From NCBI GenBank assembly GCA_033220425.1, contig CM065651.1:3224001-3288000 (forward strand): 64,000 bases of DNA, written 5' to 3'. The notes beneath the pieces were generated by a model. It was not told where the DNA came from. It ran no database searches and worked only from the letters and a program-made list of their open reading frames with translations. The DNA comes from Lepraria neglecta (taxonomy: Eukaryota; Ascomycota; Lecanoromycetes; Lecanorales; Stereocaulaceae). Position numbers and translations under genes: made by a program. Below, piece after piece: positions 46,761 through 60,700 of the stretch; within the stretch, counting starts at the first letter, position 1; each line of letters begins with the position of its first letter.

Positions 46761-46814
46761 TCTCAGGAAGTCTCCGGAAAGTCTCCGGAAAGTCGCCGGA
46801 AAGTCTCCGGAACG
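46761..46814 (+). repeat. 11-bp TCTCCGGAAAG tandem repeat in a divergent promoter
   Basis: Four units at 46771, 46782, 46793 (TCGCC variant) and 46804, after a diverged unit at 46761. Each holds CCGGA, so CGG half-sites recur every 11 bp, one helical turn. Located between the regulator (404 bp away) and the MFS gene (680 bp away). Confidence 0.7.
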
Positions 46815-47494
46815 GCATCGGCTGTTCCGCGACGGGAACTTCCCACCATTGCGCGTGGGATCGGGTACTGTGAGGCGATCAGACCTAGAACTACTCTAAG
46901 CGCTGGTTAATCATTGGGCAACAGGACTGGAACGAAACGAAACGAAACGTCAACTTGTCTTCTAGTCAGGGCATAGGCTACTTGCGGAACCCACATTCCA
47001 CTGGCCGTGTATCCTTTTACCTTGAAGGCTGGTGCCGGAACCAGTAATAGAAATTAGCCTTTGCCTCATCTGCAACCTTATCAATGTGTGGTGATGGGAC
47101 TTTTCCGAAGGTCTTCTGAAGGATTGGTAATCGCTGCGCAATTCCCTGCAGACAAAATCACGTCACACTCACACCTTTTTTGCTTTGTTCTAAGAACCCA
47201 TCGGCTTACTAATATGACGTTTCCTCATGCACGATATCGGACATAGCTTTTCTCCACTCCGACTCGTTTTCTGAACGTATATCAACGATTAAGCTCCCTT
47301 CTTTTTGACTTTGTTACTAGCATCATCACAACCTCCGCTGAGCATTGAAAGGATCATAAACTCTTTACTAGCTCGTCAAGCAGCCAAATCTGCCCAAATT
47401 AAGGAGCCTTCCCATATCATCCGTCGTGGCTTCCTTCTCAAATCAATCAGTCTAGCCCTAACTTAGGTTAGGAAGCCTTTCCATATCACCCGTC

Positions 47495-49203
47495 ATGGCG
47501 TCCCTCTCAAACCAAACAGTCTCCCAAGAGCACTCCGAAGCCTCAACCCCACCAGCCAAACATCAAGGTGATGACTCAACCAACGCATTATTCGATCTCG
47601 AAAAGCCTACATCACAAGACCGAAAAGCACAAGATGTCACAGATAGCCCTACGTCCAAAGAAGATCCGAACCTCGTCACGTGGAGTGGTCCCAACGACCC
47701 TGCCAATCCACAGAACTGGTCCTACAACCGGAAGCTTGGCATCACAGCTATCTGGGTCTGGGCGAACATGGTTACCACTACTGCGAGTAGCATCTTCAGC
47801 AGTGGTACCGAGCAAGTGGTGGAAGAGTTCCATGTCAGCTCGACTATCGCCATCTTAGGCGTGAGCCTTTTTCTGCTGGTAAGTCACAATCGGAAAGCGC
47901 TGTGTCAACCCTGAATGACGTCTGTTCCCAGGGGTATGCAGTCGGCCCACCAATCTGGGGCCCCATGTCTGAGCGGTTCGGGCGCAAACGGCCCTTGTTC
48001 ATCGCGACGTCTTGCTTCACCCTCTTCTGCTTACCTGTCACTCTGGGACAGAACATCCAAACTGTCTTGATCGGTCGATTTTTCTGCGGCGTCTTTGGCT
48101 CCGCGCCGCTTTCTATCGTTGGCGGTGGCATTGTAGATATCTGGGACCCAGTCAGCCGAGGAGTGGCACTGGCTTCTTGCATTGGTGCAATATTTGGCAC
48201 GCCGATCCTGGGTCCAATTATGGGAAATTTTATCGCTGCTAGCTATTTGAGATGGCGCTGGGATAACTGGCTTTCCGCGATAATGGGTCTTTCTTGCAGT
48301 ATGATAGTTCTATTCCTTCTACCTGAGACTTTCGCTGTTGTGATATTGAAGAAGAAGGCTGAGCATGTACGGCGCAAGACTGGGAATGTGGAGGCCAAAT
48401 GCATCTACGATGGAGAAAAGAAAGATCTAAAGACGATTGTTCGTGTGTATCTGGTCCGACCTTTCAGTGAGTAACTGTACCTCGCTACCGTGCCTCGATC
48501 TCCAAGTCAAACCGTGTGGATAACTAACCTCGATGTTTTCCCTGCAGTCATGCTTGCGCTTGAGCCCATCCTCAGCCTCGTCACCATCTATCAGGCATTT
48601 ACCTACGGTATCCTTTACCTTGTCTTCGTTTCATATCCAATAGCCTTTCGGGAAGTCCGCCACTGGTCTCTGGGTATCAGCGGCCTAGCCTACATTGGCA
48701 TGCTCATCGGCGTCTTCCTAGGTGCTGCCCTCGTCATCGCTCATACAAAGACTCGATTCGCCCAGATCACAAAAGCGAACAATGGCGTCGTGATACCCGA
48801 GCAACGTCTACCGCTTATGATCCTCGGAGGCTGCTTGCTGCCGATCGGCCTTTTCGTCTACGCTTGGACTTCAGACCCTCATATCCACTGGATTGGGCAG
48901 ATCCTCGGTAGTATACCCGTAGGCACGGGCCTATACATGGTGTTTGTCCAGTGTATTAACTACATCGTCGATGTATACTACCCGGTGGCTAATAGTGCTA
49001 TTTCCGCGAACACTTTTGTCCGCAGCTTCTTTGGCGCAGGCTTTCCGCTGTTTGGGCCTGCTATGTATCACCACTTGGGGGTTGCTTGGGCTACAAGCTT
49101 GTTAGCTTTTATTAGTATTGCTATGATTCCCATCCCGATACTGTTCTATGTCTATGGGCAGAAAATCAGGTCGTGGTCCAAAATGACGGTAAAACAAGAC
49201 TAG
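47495..49203 (+). CDS. MFS transporter (DHA1 type), cluster transporter 1
   Basis: Exons 47495-47878, 47932-48466 and 48548-49203, 524 residues. A long hydrophilic N-terminus ends with LVTWSGPNDPANPQNWSYNRK, the usual lead-in of fungal drug:H+ antiporters. Twelve membrane segments follow; motif A-like SERFGRKRP lies in the first cytoplasmic loop and RFFCGVFGSAP in TM4. The protein resembles polyamine/fluconazole-type (TPO/FLR) exporters. A role in exporting the cluster's acid or lactone product, or in self-protection, is inferred from position. It is divergent from the regulator gene, sharing a 1.1-kb promoter. Intact. Confidence 0.88.
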
Positions 49204-49907
49204 GCATTGACGTTGTATTGTCGTCAACAAGTAAGACTTTCTGCACGTATCGGCTCTCTCTAAGGAAGAATTTCATATACAAAGTTGGCACTGTTTATGG
49301 TAATAGTTTAGAAGGACACATCCATCCAATCACAAATAAGATTGTCTGCGACTGAAGATATTCAAACAGGCTAAATCATTAGTGAATAAGCAATGTAAGG
49401 AAGGCGGACGCGATAAATCATTCGTCAACGAGTAAAGCTCGATGTATAGAGCAATCAGCACCAAAGTCCAGCAAAGCACCACAAAAACCTATGACGGAGA
49501 AAGATATTTGTCAGCAATGGCAACGCCGCTGTTTGTAGGGACTAGGAAATTTGCCAAGACCGCCTCACGGCCTTTGCACTCGGTTTTGGGAACCCGGGCT
49601 CCGTTGCAAAAGCCGTTTTCCGGGACTCGGTCTCACCAACGGCCGCATGTTTGTCTACAACTTCGGTGGGATGGGTTTCTTACCTTACTGCACGGAGCCT
49701 GACATGGCCACTGGAGGGTAATCTGGTAGGGAACGTCATCAGGCTGCAAGGCACAGTCTTTGTTGAAGTGCGAGAGATGATAATGACATCTACGCATTCT
49801 AATTTATGTGCAGAGATTTATACCCACACTAGCTTTTTCTGCTCTGCAATATCAGACCAAGATATACTCATCATCTTCGTCTCTTGAACCATTGCTTGAC
49901 ACACATC
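49204..49907. other. Intergenic between MFS 1 and dioxygenase
   Basis: No gene called. A GC-richer part at 49540-49690 has open frames without family motifs. CCGTTTTCCGGGACTCGG near 49611 resembles but does not match the cluster motif. Confidence 0.4.
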
Positions 49908-51307
49908 ATGCACAGCCCAGCGGAATTTACTGGCACTTTTAGCCAAGAACCCTTGCAACTTTCTGATGCTCTCGATCAGTTCAAATCTTTTGACGTGACG
50001 CCCTGCATCGGCACTGAGTTTCAAGATGTTAACCTTGCGGAATGGATCACAAGCAAGAATTCTGATGCGATGCTCAGAGACCTTGCTATTTTAAGTATTA
50101 AAACTTCCTCCTCGCGAGCTCCTGCAGCCTGTAGACGTATAATTTGGGCCTAACGAAACTCATCTAGTCGCCCAGCGCGGTGTGGTCTTCTTCCGGGCCC
50201 AAACAAGCATGAACCCCGAGCTTCAGAAGGAGATGACCCAGCGCCTGGGTCTGCTTTCCGGGAAGCCAAAGCAAAACGGCCTACACAAACACCCAATGCA
50301 TCTGATCCGCGGCGATGATCCCGAGGCAAACAAACTCGATACAAAAGTCCTGAACGCTACGCATAGAGCCGACGCCTCACCCATCAGACAGACGCATGCG
50401 AACGAGTGGCACTCGGACATGAGCTTTGAGGAGCGCCCGCCTGACTACAGTTGTTTGAGGATGACCGAAGTGGCTGAGACAGGTACGCTACATTGAACCT
50501 CTTTAGCCGTCTCACAAACGTGCTTGTTAGCAGGCAGCTGATCACTGGGGAATTCCCCTCACAGGCGGAGACACCTTATGGGCATCCACGTACGAACTAT
50601 ACGATCGGTTTTCTTCTCCGTACCAGGAATTCCTCGAGTCCCTCACCGTGACCCACGGTTCGCCCGGCCTGCGGAGTTTAGCCCAGAAGACGGCGGAAGA
50701 GGGGAAGGCAGAGGTCTACAAAGGAGCGCGCGGCGCGCCTGAGAACACCAGTGCAGAGTTCATGGGGAGCCAGGTGCGTAAATAAATGTTGCTGGCCTTT
50801 ACCCGGCATCAATCCCCCTGATCTCAATGCACTGACGCCAAGCAAGCCCATGGTACGCACTCACCCGATCACGGGTTGGAAGGCAGTGTGGGGTTTCGGA
50901 TTCCATGTCCGGCATATCGATGACGTTACCGAGGCCGAGAGCCAGGAGCTCCTGTCGAAGATCACTCGTCTTGTCTCCGACAACCACGATCTCCAAGTCC
51001 GTCTCAGGTGGAATAATTCTGGTGATATGGGTAAGTGATTTTAACCGCTGAGGTTCTCTCCATGAGTGGGGAGTCGGGTTTTGCTGATGTAAAAGCAGCG
51101 ATATGGGACAATCGGTGTACGGTGCACTGCCCAACGACAGACCTTGTGGACGGCCGTGGCACCCGTATGGGCTTGCGGACGATCTCTATGGCGGGGAAGG
51201 CTTTCCTTGATCCGAATAGCAAGTCGAGGCTTCAGTCAAAGCTTGCTAAAGAGGTAAAGGCGAATGGGGAGACTAATGGGGTCAATGGAGTTAAGGGTCA
51301 TGCTTGA
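49908..51307 (+). CDS. TauD/TfdA-type Fe(II)/2-oxoglutarate dioxygenase
   Basis: Exons 49908-50094, 50168-50482, 50565-50773, 50847-51030 and 51099-51307, 1,104 nt or 367 residues. The iron-binding HxD is in NEWHSDMSFEE, the distal His in RCTVHCPT, and the 2-oxoglutarate-binding Arg in RMGLRTIS, so the active site is complete. QRGVVFFRAQ near residue 65 and THPITGWKAVW also match the family. It likely hydroxylates or desaturates the alkylitaconate or its precursor; TauD-like oxygenases occur in oryzine and sporothriolide clusters. The C-terminal tail (KANGETNGVNGVKG) is a low-complexity extension. One donor (GTATTA, 50095) and one acceptor (CAAG, 50846) are weak but keep the frame. Confidence 0.86.
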
Positions 51308-52229
51308 GATACTGTGATGCTAGATCGGGGCCCTGCCAAGTGGATCGTTGCAAATAAACTCCGATGTCCTCTGAGAATTCTTATGTTGAGCTGAAACGTC
51401 TTACGTTCGTTACGGGAAATATGGATGAGATGAAAAGATCCTTTCTTATGAAGTAACATAGTTACCTTTGCAAAAAGACAGTTCTTAACTCCTTATGGTA
51501 GTTTTGCAGAGTTCTCAAACTTCGAAACGTGTCCCCGGCGCTAAATGCGCAACGGGGTGGTGCATGTTACTACTAGATCTGATTCCATGACTTCAGAATA
51601 TAATGCTCCGGGTCGTAGAAGATCTCAACTTCTCAAGTGTGCAACCGGAAAATTGATGTTGTTGATCTGGCGTGTTTTCATTCGCTTTCAAAAGATGATC
51701 ACGCAATTGGAGGCTCTAGTTGATGACGTCCAATGTCCGACCTGCTTATGGGCTGGCTATTCAACGATGGCATCAGTTGTTTGAAGGTGGGGTTGAACGC
51801 TGGGTTTTATACTTTACTTTGCGGCTTGCTTTACCCTAACCTCGGCTTAAAGTGTCATGACTCGGTTCAAAAATTCTAGGATTTACCTATCCCATCATCT
51901 GCCAATCTTGACGCTAAATCATTCTGTCCCCAACTGCTTACGGGTAGCCTGCCTAGACTTGACCCACAACCCAGTCCGATGGAAAGCTCTTTGGGGCCTG
52001 AAGACCTAAATGATCGGAAGTAGCGGGTGTGACGTGTAACCCGCCACGCGGGTTTAACTAGTCGTGGGGCCCCCCAAAGCCGGACATAAGCTAGAGCGGG
52101 CCCACGACCAGGTTCCAAGCGAGTACCAATTCTCCGGAAAATTCCCACCAACACGCCCACATTGAAAGAATAAGGTGAGGTATCTTACCTTAGATCCGAA
52201 ATAAATGAAATAAAACCTAGTCTCGCTCT
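51308..52229. other. Intergenic between dioxygenase and MFS 2
   Basis: No supported gene. Short frames at 51545-51784 and on the minus strand at 51876-52160 lack motifs. Confidence 0.5.
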
Positions 52230-52246
52230 TCGGCAGCCGAGCGCCG
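52230..52246 (+). promoter_or_regulatory. Cluster motif B, TCGGCAGCCGAGCGCCG
   Basis: Same 17-bp pattern TCGGNNNCCGAGCRCCG as motifs A and C, same strand, 328 bp upstream of the second MFS gene. Confidence 0.6.
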
Positions 52247-52573
52247 AGGTGGTAATCCCGCGTAATCCAATATTATCTTACCGTTGGAAAACCCTTATTT
52301 TGACATTTAATACAGCCTTTGTAACCAATGATATCTCGCAATCTGCACCTAGTACAGCGCAGCTTTCGCTTCGGCTTTATTACCGAGTGAACTGGATTTT
52401 GAGGTACCTTAGATGTGCCGATCGGGAATTGAATCTCCGGCTCAGCAGTGTACCACCCGTGGAAGCTCTTGGCTCTTTGATCAGGGGCATATTGGTCGAT
52501 TGGTTCCATCCACACATGATGCATGTTCATAGATTCTTCAACATCTATCCCAGAGAGGTGTCTTATTCCCAAG

Positions 52574-54341
52574 ATGACAGTTAGCGAAAGATCGCCTCTT
52601 ATCAACAGATCTTCCCATAGTGAGCCAGCCAAGACACCAGTATGTATCATTTAAACCCCTTCTTAATATCATTCTACTTTCAATTCATCATCTTATATCA
52701 TTCAAGATCGCTGAAGAACCATTCAACGTCATAAAGAAACCCCTCTAACATCGACAAAGCTCGTCTGGGCAAGCCCCACCGATCCAACGAATCCGAAGAA
52801 CTGGCCCGCATCCCAAAAATGGGGCACCGCGATCCTTGTCTCATTCTATGCTCTGGCTGCCGCCATGTCCCCCGCCATGATCGTGCCCGCCATCCCGCAG
52901 CTTTCACAAGAGCTCAATCTCACATCGGAGAATTCGAAGCAACTCCTCGTTTCTATTTATGTGCTGAGTTGGTGTCTCGGACCGCTTTTGTGGGCACCTT
53001 TGAGTGAGGCTTATGGGCGCTTGACGCTTTTGAATGTTGGGACTACTCTGTTTCTTGTTGCTAATTTGCTGTGTGGGGTCGAGTGGATTGGAGTGAGATT
53101 CTTGGCTCTGAGATTTGTAGCTGGGTTCGTTGGAAGTGCGGCTAATGCGGTAAGCTTTTATAGTGCTCTGGTTTGCACGAACTCTCGTAGAACATTTTCC
53201 ACTCGGAAAATTGAACTCCGATTCGCATCTTGTCTAGACCTGCGGCTGACACCTTATTTGGTAGATCGGAGGTGGGCTTATGAGCGATTTGTGGAGTCCT
53301 GAAGAGCGCGGTCGATCTCTTGCTGTATACACCGTGGTCCCTCTTCTTGGGTCTGCCGTAGGGGCAATATTTGGTGGATGGGTCGTCCAGAGTATTTCCT
53401 GGCGATGGCTGTTCTGGGGGTCTTCTGCTTTCGTTGCTTGTTGCCTCGCTTTTGGATTTTTGTTCTTGCGAGAAACTTTCGCCCCCGTGATCTTGAGGCG
53501 AAAACAAAAAAAGCTCCTCAGTGAAGATTCTGCGACTCCTCCTTTGACCAAAACCTTGACGAAGATCATCACGATTGATTTGCCTCGGCCGTTCATACTC
53601 GTCGGCACTCAGCCGATCATCTGGGCTCTTGGGATCTACATGGCGTACCTCTGGGGATTGAATTTCCTGATGATCTCCACTTATCAAGTCTTGTGGCAGG
53701 AAAAATACAGTCAGACCAGTAGTATCGCATCGTTGAACTACATTTCCATCAGCCTGGGCTTCGTAATTGGCTGTGAGGTCGCAGCACCAGCAAATGATAA
53801 GGTGAGTGGCAGCCCACGAAGAGCCGTTGCTTTTCGCGCTTCTTGCCAATATTTTTGTCGACTGATCTGATACTAGATCTATGCTTTCTACAAATCACGC
53901 AACAACAACATCGGAGTCCCCGAATTCCGCACTATCATGATGATCCCCGCCTCTGTCCTCGTGCCACTTGGCCTCTTGTGGTACGGCTGGTCTGCAGAAA
54001 CCCATATTCACTGGATCATGCCCAACATTGGCATGACAATCTACTGCTGCGGGCTCATTGTTGGGTTTCAATGCATCCAGGCATACATTTTAGATACTTA
54101 TCCTGTATACGCAGCATCGGCGATTGGCTCTCTCAGTATTCTGCGGGCCATCAGTGGCTTCGTCTTTCCACTGCTAGGACCTATTATGTTCCGGCATTTT
54201 GGCTACGGGTGGGCGAGCACGCTGATGGCCGGGATCGCGGCTGTAATCGGCGTAATGGCCCCAGTTGGACTGAAGATTTTTGGAGCGAGGCTCAGGGCCA
54301 GGAGCCCTCATGCAACAGGAGATGCGAGCATAGAGTCGTAG
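52574..54341 (+). CDS. MFS transporter, cluster transporter 2
   Basis: Exons 52574-52639, 52760-53149, 53265-53801 and 53877-54341, 1,458 nt or 485 residues. Exon 1 codes only a short polar N-terminus (MTVSERSPLINRSSH); its 120-nt intron has a GTATGT donor and CTAAC branch site. The body starts LVWASPTDPTNPKNW, then twelve membrane segments with SEAYGRLTLLN (motif A-like) and ERGRSLAVYTVVPLLGSAVG. It belongs to the same DHA1 group as the first transporter, but the two are not close duplicates. Two exporters in one cluster could serve different intermediates or directions; this is inference. Confidence 0.85.
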
Positions 54342-54702
54342 TTTTGAGCTTTTGCCAGCCATAGATAGTCCTAAAACTTTACGTTGTCTTTCGTCTATAG
54401 CTCGAACAGAAATTTGTTTCTAAGCTCTCTTTGGATAGAAATGGGCCAAAGGATTAATTGTGCGTGAACAGTATAGATGAAGCGCAAAACGTTCGGGATA
54501 AGTAGAAAGCAAAGACCCAGAAATCTAAAATCTAGAATTCGTCTTTCAATCGGCATCATTTAAAGACGGCTATGCCCTCACTATGTTCTATGCATATCTC
54601 TATGTAGAAACCTTCGCTATGAAACTGCAAGACAAGAGCGTTGCACACTTGTGTGATTGTATGCCCGTTAAGGCGCAAAGCCAAAACCCCAAACCAATCC
54701 GT

Positions 54703-57700
54703 TCATGCCGCCGCTGGTTCTATAAGCTCCCTCAACACCTCACTCCCTGTCAGATCCCAAGTTTCTCTTAGATATTCTGTCTGAATGCTGAATGGCTTTC
54801 CAATAAGATTTGGGATATATCTGGCGACAAGTTTGTCAATCTGCAAGCTTTCCTTGGAGATTTGTTGCTGCAAAAATTTCCGATAAGCTGGCACGCTGTG
54901 TTGCAGATGGCTCGAGTGAAACGGTACGTCAATGCCTTTCAGTGGAATAGTGGCCTTGCCTCGCTCGAGCTCTATAGGCATGGGTAAATCTGCACATGAA
55001 GCTACGTGGTTCGCAACGAAGGTTAGAAGGTCGTTTGGAGAGTTGACGACTTCAGATGCATGAGGAATGGTAGCTAGGTGATTGAGAAGTGATCCCAAGG
55101 CTGCGATTGCACGTATCTAATAACCAATTAGTCCAACAGGCATTGTATTGAGCATCCGGAGATTCTTACATGGCCTGCGCAGACGTACTGCTCACCTTCA
55201 ATGTTGAAATTGACGATTTCTAGAAGGCTCTGGCTTGCTTGCATGATCATTTTAGTGACTCGTCGTAGTGCAGTCTCGTCGAAGACTGTAAATCGTAAGC
55301 AACCGTTTCAAGAGCCAAGGGAGCGCATAAATTACATTTTCCAACCCGAACAGGGTTTACCGCAACCATGGAGTACTCCGTCCGACCTTCCTTATCCCTC
55401 TCCATGGCTACTTGCATTGCTAAACCCCTGTAAAAAAGGAGTTTCATCAACGCTTCCAAAGGTATAAAATCAGCCAAAGCAGAGAGCGATCCATACTCTC
55501 CTAAGGAATGGCCGGCATACATCCCTTGCTCTTGAACAAGACCTTTGGACCGCATGTCTTCGAAGGAGGCCTTTTCGACAAGCACGATAGCCGGTTGAGC
55601 GAACTGCGTGGAGAAGATCAAACCTTGAGGATCGGAGAACGTGTATGATTCAGATCGGTCGTTTAGGGTCTTGAGTAGAGGAACTGAGGTTATACGCCCA
55701 TCAGGGAGAGTGTCGTCAATTCTCATTTTCAAATAATTCTCTCTGATTTGGCGTCCTCGCTTGCCGCCGAAGCGGACTGTAAGCGTTTTCGGATTGTTAC
55801 GAACAATTTCTTTGATGGACCATCCTATCTCAAAGTCAATTTATTGATAGCATGAATCTTACTGTTGATCCTTACCATAAGCGTCTTGCAGAATTTTGTC
55901 TGCCTCGTCCCAGATTCTCCGCGCCACTGGGCTTGAATTATACAGGGCCATTCCCATGTCTGTTGACTGGCTTCCCTGTCCGGTGAAAACGTATGCAGTC
56001 TCTTCTTGCTCAAGCTCTGCTTCGCCTTCGAGCACTTTCTCATCGGTACCCAATTTATGGACCGAGACTTGTAGCACCATTCTACCTTGGATCATGGCTG
56101 TATGTTGGAAGCTTACCGTAAGTCTATCTCCGGGTAAAACCATGCCAACGAAGGAAGTAGACCATCTTCGAAAGCGTGTCCTCTGCTCATCGCCGACAAG
56201 ATGCTCTATAGCACCTCTTGCTACAGCTGAAGTGAGCATGCCATGGCTTATGGTACCCGGGAGACCTGCCCAGTCTGCGAAAATTTGTGAGACATGGATG
56301 GGGTTATAATCCCCAGAAAGTCGTGCGTAGCTCTCATTAGAGCTAGGCATTGTCACGTCCAATGAAGATTGGCCTGTCCAACCGGATATTTTCAGATCGA
56401 CTCTATCAGCTGCACGTTGGCCCTTTCGTTCTAAGTAATCTATAACCGGATTGCCTTCGGAGCTATGAGCTGCGAAGTCGACGTCTCCGATCTTTTCCTC
56501 TGAGCCATCCAGGTGATGCTCGAAGGCCACCCCATTTGTTTGAAGTTGGTCCTTACCTCCAACATTGTTGTACGTCACACGTGTCCGGAGCCGGAAGAGG
56601 AGACATTTCCCTACGAGAGAAGTGGAATTTTGGTCAAGCTGGAACCATTCTCGGTCGTGGAGGAGGGCTTCATCTTGCGAATTTTCGATGTGAAGCTTCA
56701 TCACTGGCTGTTCGGAGTGCTTGAACATTGAGCTGAAATCTGAAAAAGTACCTTTACATAAGAAAGTGGATGTAACCGTAGCAATGGTCTCACCAGTGCG
56801 CTGAATATCGGCTTTGACAGTCATGGACTTGCCGACAGGCTCAATAGTGACAGCCTCGACGCAAGACCTTGCGCTGACCTTGTCCCCTACTTGCAATGGC
56901 AAAGCTTCTGGGGCGTACTCAAAGGTATTGGCTCGATGGACTAATTTGAGTAGGTCACCGTCGAAATCTTTGACCAAAAGTGGTCTCACGATGACCTCCC
57001 ACGCTACAACAATGCAGTAATCCATGGGGAAAATTGGGGACGCTGCCTTCGTCATCTCATTGCTTGCGTAAGCTTTGCCGACTGTGGAGACTGTACTGTG
57101 AAGCATTTCCCATGTAAGCGTGACCTCTTCACTATCAAAAACTGAATCCAAGCGTTCGCCGTTGGTGAGGTCTGACCCAAGCCAAATCCTGCTGTAGTAC
57201 GATTTGATTCGATAATTTCTTTGTTCCATATCCTCACTGAGACAACAGTGGCACCCATCAGCATAGTACCCAAATCGGAACGAAATCATCGCGGGTTTAT
57301 CGTCGTCATGGCCAGGATGGTAAAGATCGACGGAAACTTTTGAGTTCTTGGAGCACTGAATCCGAGCGAGGCTTTCTTTACTGCCGTTAAATCCATTTAT
57401 GAGCCGAATTTCCGAGTATTCCTCTTCATTGTGCATCGCAGTCGTGCACTGAAATTGAAATAGTCGACGGAATGGATTGGTCACCCGGAAATTGCCCTGA
57501 TAGACATGATCCTCACTCAGAAGAGTGTCTATCCAATCAGAGTCATTGGGCGACAGAGTACGAGAGTAGACTCCCTGGATTAAGCCTTGTTCATCTAAGT
57601 CCGAATTCAATTGTCTTTTTAGTGTCTCATTGAGCTCGATGTCTAGGTCACTTTTCCCGGACTCTAGTTTGCGCATCATGTCGATGTGTTGCAAGCATAT

Positions 57701-60700
57701 AGCATCGAGAATATCTTTGGCTGACTCGTCCTCACGGAGAGAATACTGAGCAGACGTAGGCCCTTGCAGAATGCAGACCCTACCAGCATCCTTATCAACA
57801 ACAGCGTCGACATCTTCAGACTGCCACAAGGAGTCTTTCTTGAACCAAAACTCGAAGTCCTCATCCAGCGCAGGGACAAAGTTTACGGGCTTTTGATTGC
57901 GTTCCTTGCATCTCTTGATGATATAGTAAACGTCTTCGGGGTGAATCTGTAAGGTTCGTGCATGTGGATAAGCGGCAAAGAAAGAGTCTAGGAACTTGTA
58001 AGGGTCTCTCAGCCTCGAGATAGTGATGTCCTCCTCATATGATAGCCGCTCCGCCATTCGCCAGGTAACATCAAAAATTAGATGCAAATAGGACTCATCA
58101 ATCCATCGCTTTTGATGAGTGACATACATCAAATCAACTAGACGTGTCAAAACTTCCGCGTAGGTCATCTCGGAGATATCAACCAAAGCACCAGAGGAGG
58201 ACTTCCCAAACCAAGGTTTAGCGAAATCATCGTTGAGCTTTTGCAAAATCCAGGCTCTGTTCTTCTGCAACTCTGCCACTCTCTTGTCCCTTGGTAGCTT
58301 GAAGATTTTCTTGTCCATCTCGGCCCAGAATCGGACACCACGCGTCGCTATCTTGTGAATCGGCTGTCCCATTTCTGACTGAACGGTCATCACTCCTCCA
58401 ACTTCTCCATCATAGCTTCTTTCCCATTCTGTTGAGCCAGTGGCTTCTATGATCAATTTTTTAGACTGCGGAGAGGTATGAGCTTCTTTTGCCACCATCA
58501 TCCGGCTGCCCAAAAGTATGCCATCGACCGGCATCAAGCATCGCCCGAATTGATGGGCCCATGTGCCTGTGAGGTAGGGATAGGTGTCTTCAGCGCCTCC
58601 AAACCCACTGCCGACGACGAGGATTACGTTTGATTGCCGACGTATCTCGGCATATGTTTTGAGCAAGGGTTGATGGAAATCTTCGAAAGAATGATGTCCT
58701 CCTCCCCTGCCACCAGTCCATTGCAGAATGATAGGGAAGGAAGGATGCGCCTCTGCTATGGAGACCACCTGCCTAATTGCAGAGAGTGAGCCGGGCTTGA
58801 AAGAGATGTGTTTCAGGCCAAGCGACATGATATACTCAGCAGCAATCTCGGTAGAGGGTACTCCAGCACCAATGGTGAGGCCGTCGATTGGGACCCCTTC
58901 ACCGATCAGTTGACCAATCATCGGTATTTGCCAAGCCATTGCTTTGGGCGAAACATAAATGAGGTTGCAAGTAATCCCTCTACCGGTTGGTATATTCTCG
59001 GCCAGCTTTCTGATAGCCCTACTCATAGATCCAGCATCGAGATAACCTCCACCAGCGAGTTCGACATGGTAGCCGGCATTCATGATTGCCGAGACGAAAT
59101 CCCAAGGCACGGTTGTAGGCGTCATACCGGCGACCATAACAGGTGGCGTCCCTAAAAGCCTGCTCAGCTTTGTCTCCAATAGCCATTGGCCATTGTTAAG
59201 CTTAGCAAGTCGAGGGAGAAAAGCGTCGCTCCAGCTTATAGGCTTTAAGACAGGATCTGGTAAATGCTTAGTGAAAAGCTCGGCCTGAGATCCCGCTCCT
59301 TTTATCCGTGTCTCAATCTCACTTGCCATGATCACTCGGACACCTTGGCCATCCTGATTCTTGGCTATGAGGGGTCCCACATCTGCGTCAAAAGCTATGA
59401 CATGCGAAGCATTAGGAAATTTCGAAGCAGCAGGCCAGTCGACAGTGTCCACAGTGATTGCGTTAACTAAATCTTTTATAACGCCTCCCGCCTCCTGCTT
59501 GAAAATATCAAGTCCATCCTTTGTATGATACACCGGAGTTGTATTATCACTTTTGACGAACATTTTGTCCGCAACATGGAACATAATCTTTTTTGCAGCT
59601 TCTTCAAGATGTGGACTATGAAAGGGAGCATTGATAGGTAAAAATTGATGGTCAACGACTGGTTTCCGCCGGCTAAATCGGATTCGTGACTGATCCTGGG
59701 CTGGATCTGCCTTGATGTCCCTTAGGTAAAGATTCAACCCGTGCAATGTTTTAGCTGGCCCAGCAATGACAAAACTGTCTCGAGCGTTCGTAAGGCCAAT
59801 GTAGACCTTCTCCTCCGCATCTAAACAACGATTGCACTTCTCAACGACAGCTTCTACTTGACTCTGCGAGAGATTCCGCACGCTGAGCATGGACGCCGGT
59901 CGACCTTCTCCGTGATCCAAGCTGTCTGCAATAGCTGCTGCAGAGAGCGAACATCGCGGGGCTACCTGCTCGCATTCAAACCCGATCCAAAACAGTATTT
60001 CAACTGCTATTTTCGCATTCTCGTAGAATGATTTCCACGAGCCTGACTCGGCTATGGCAGCAGCGACCACAATGCCTTGAGAGTGTCCTGTTATACCACG
60101 AAAGCAAGATCGCAGATCGCCCGGGCTCTTGTTCAAGATTCTGCACGTGATATCGAAACGAGCTAGACTGGTGAGCCCTATGATTGGGAAGCTGAAAGCA
60201 GCAGCAGCAAGAGTATCCTGGTCAGGGAGTGTCCCAGTGTCTTGTAGCCACGTAGTCAGATCTAGATAATGAGGGTGATAATATCCTCTGGTTTGAGGGA
60301 GGCGTGACAGTCTTTGCAGAAGTGGGTTCATCGCATCAATAAGATCAGCTAGAAGTGGCCGGAATTGGAAATTGAGATCTCTCAGCTCTGAAACACATTT
60401 TGGATTGTTCACGCCTTGCCCTCCGAAGACAGCATAGATGCTTGCCGATCCTCCCTCAGCTGCGTTGAAGAGTGCGCTATCCACAGGCTCGAGACTGAGC
60501 AAGCTTAGAGATCTGGCGGCGTAGTATGTCCTTAGGGCCTGTTTCCTGACTTGCAAGTAGTCGGGAATGTCGGTGACGATGGTGTGGATATCAGTAAAGT
60601 ATAGAAACTGCCGTCTGAAAGACCGTAGAACCGATTTAATTACGTCTATAGAAATTTGATTGTCGAATAGGAACTGGATGAATTGAAGTCCCAATGTCAC

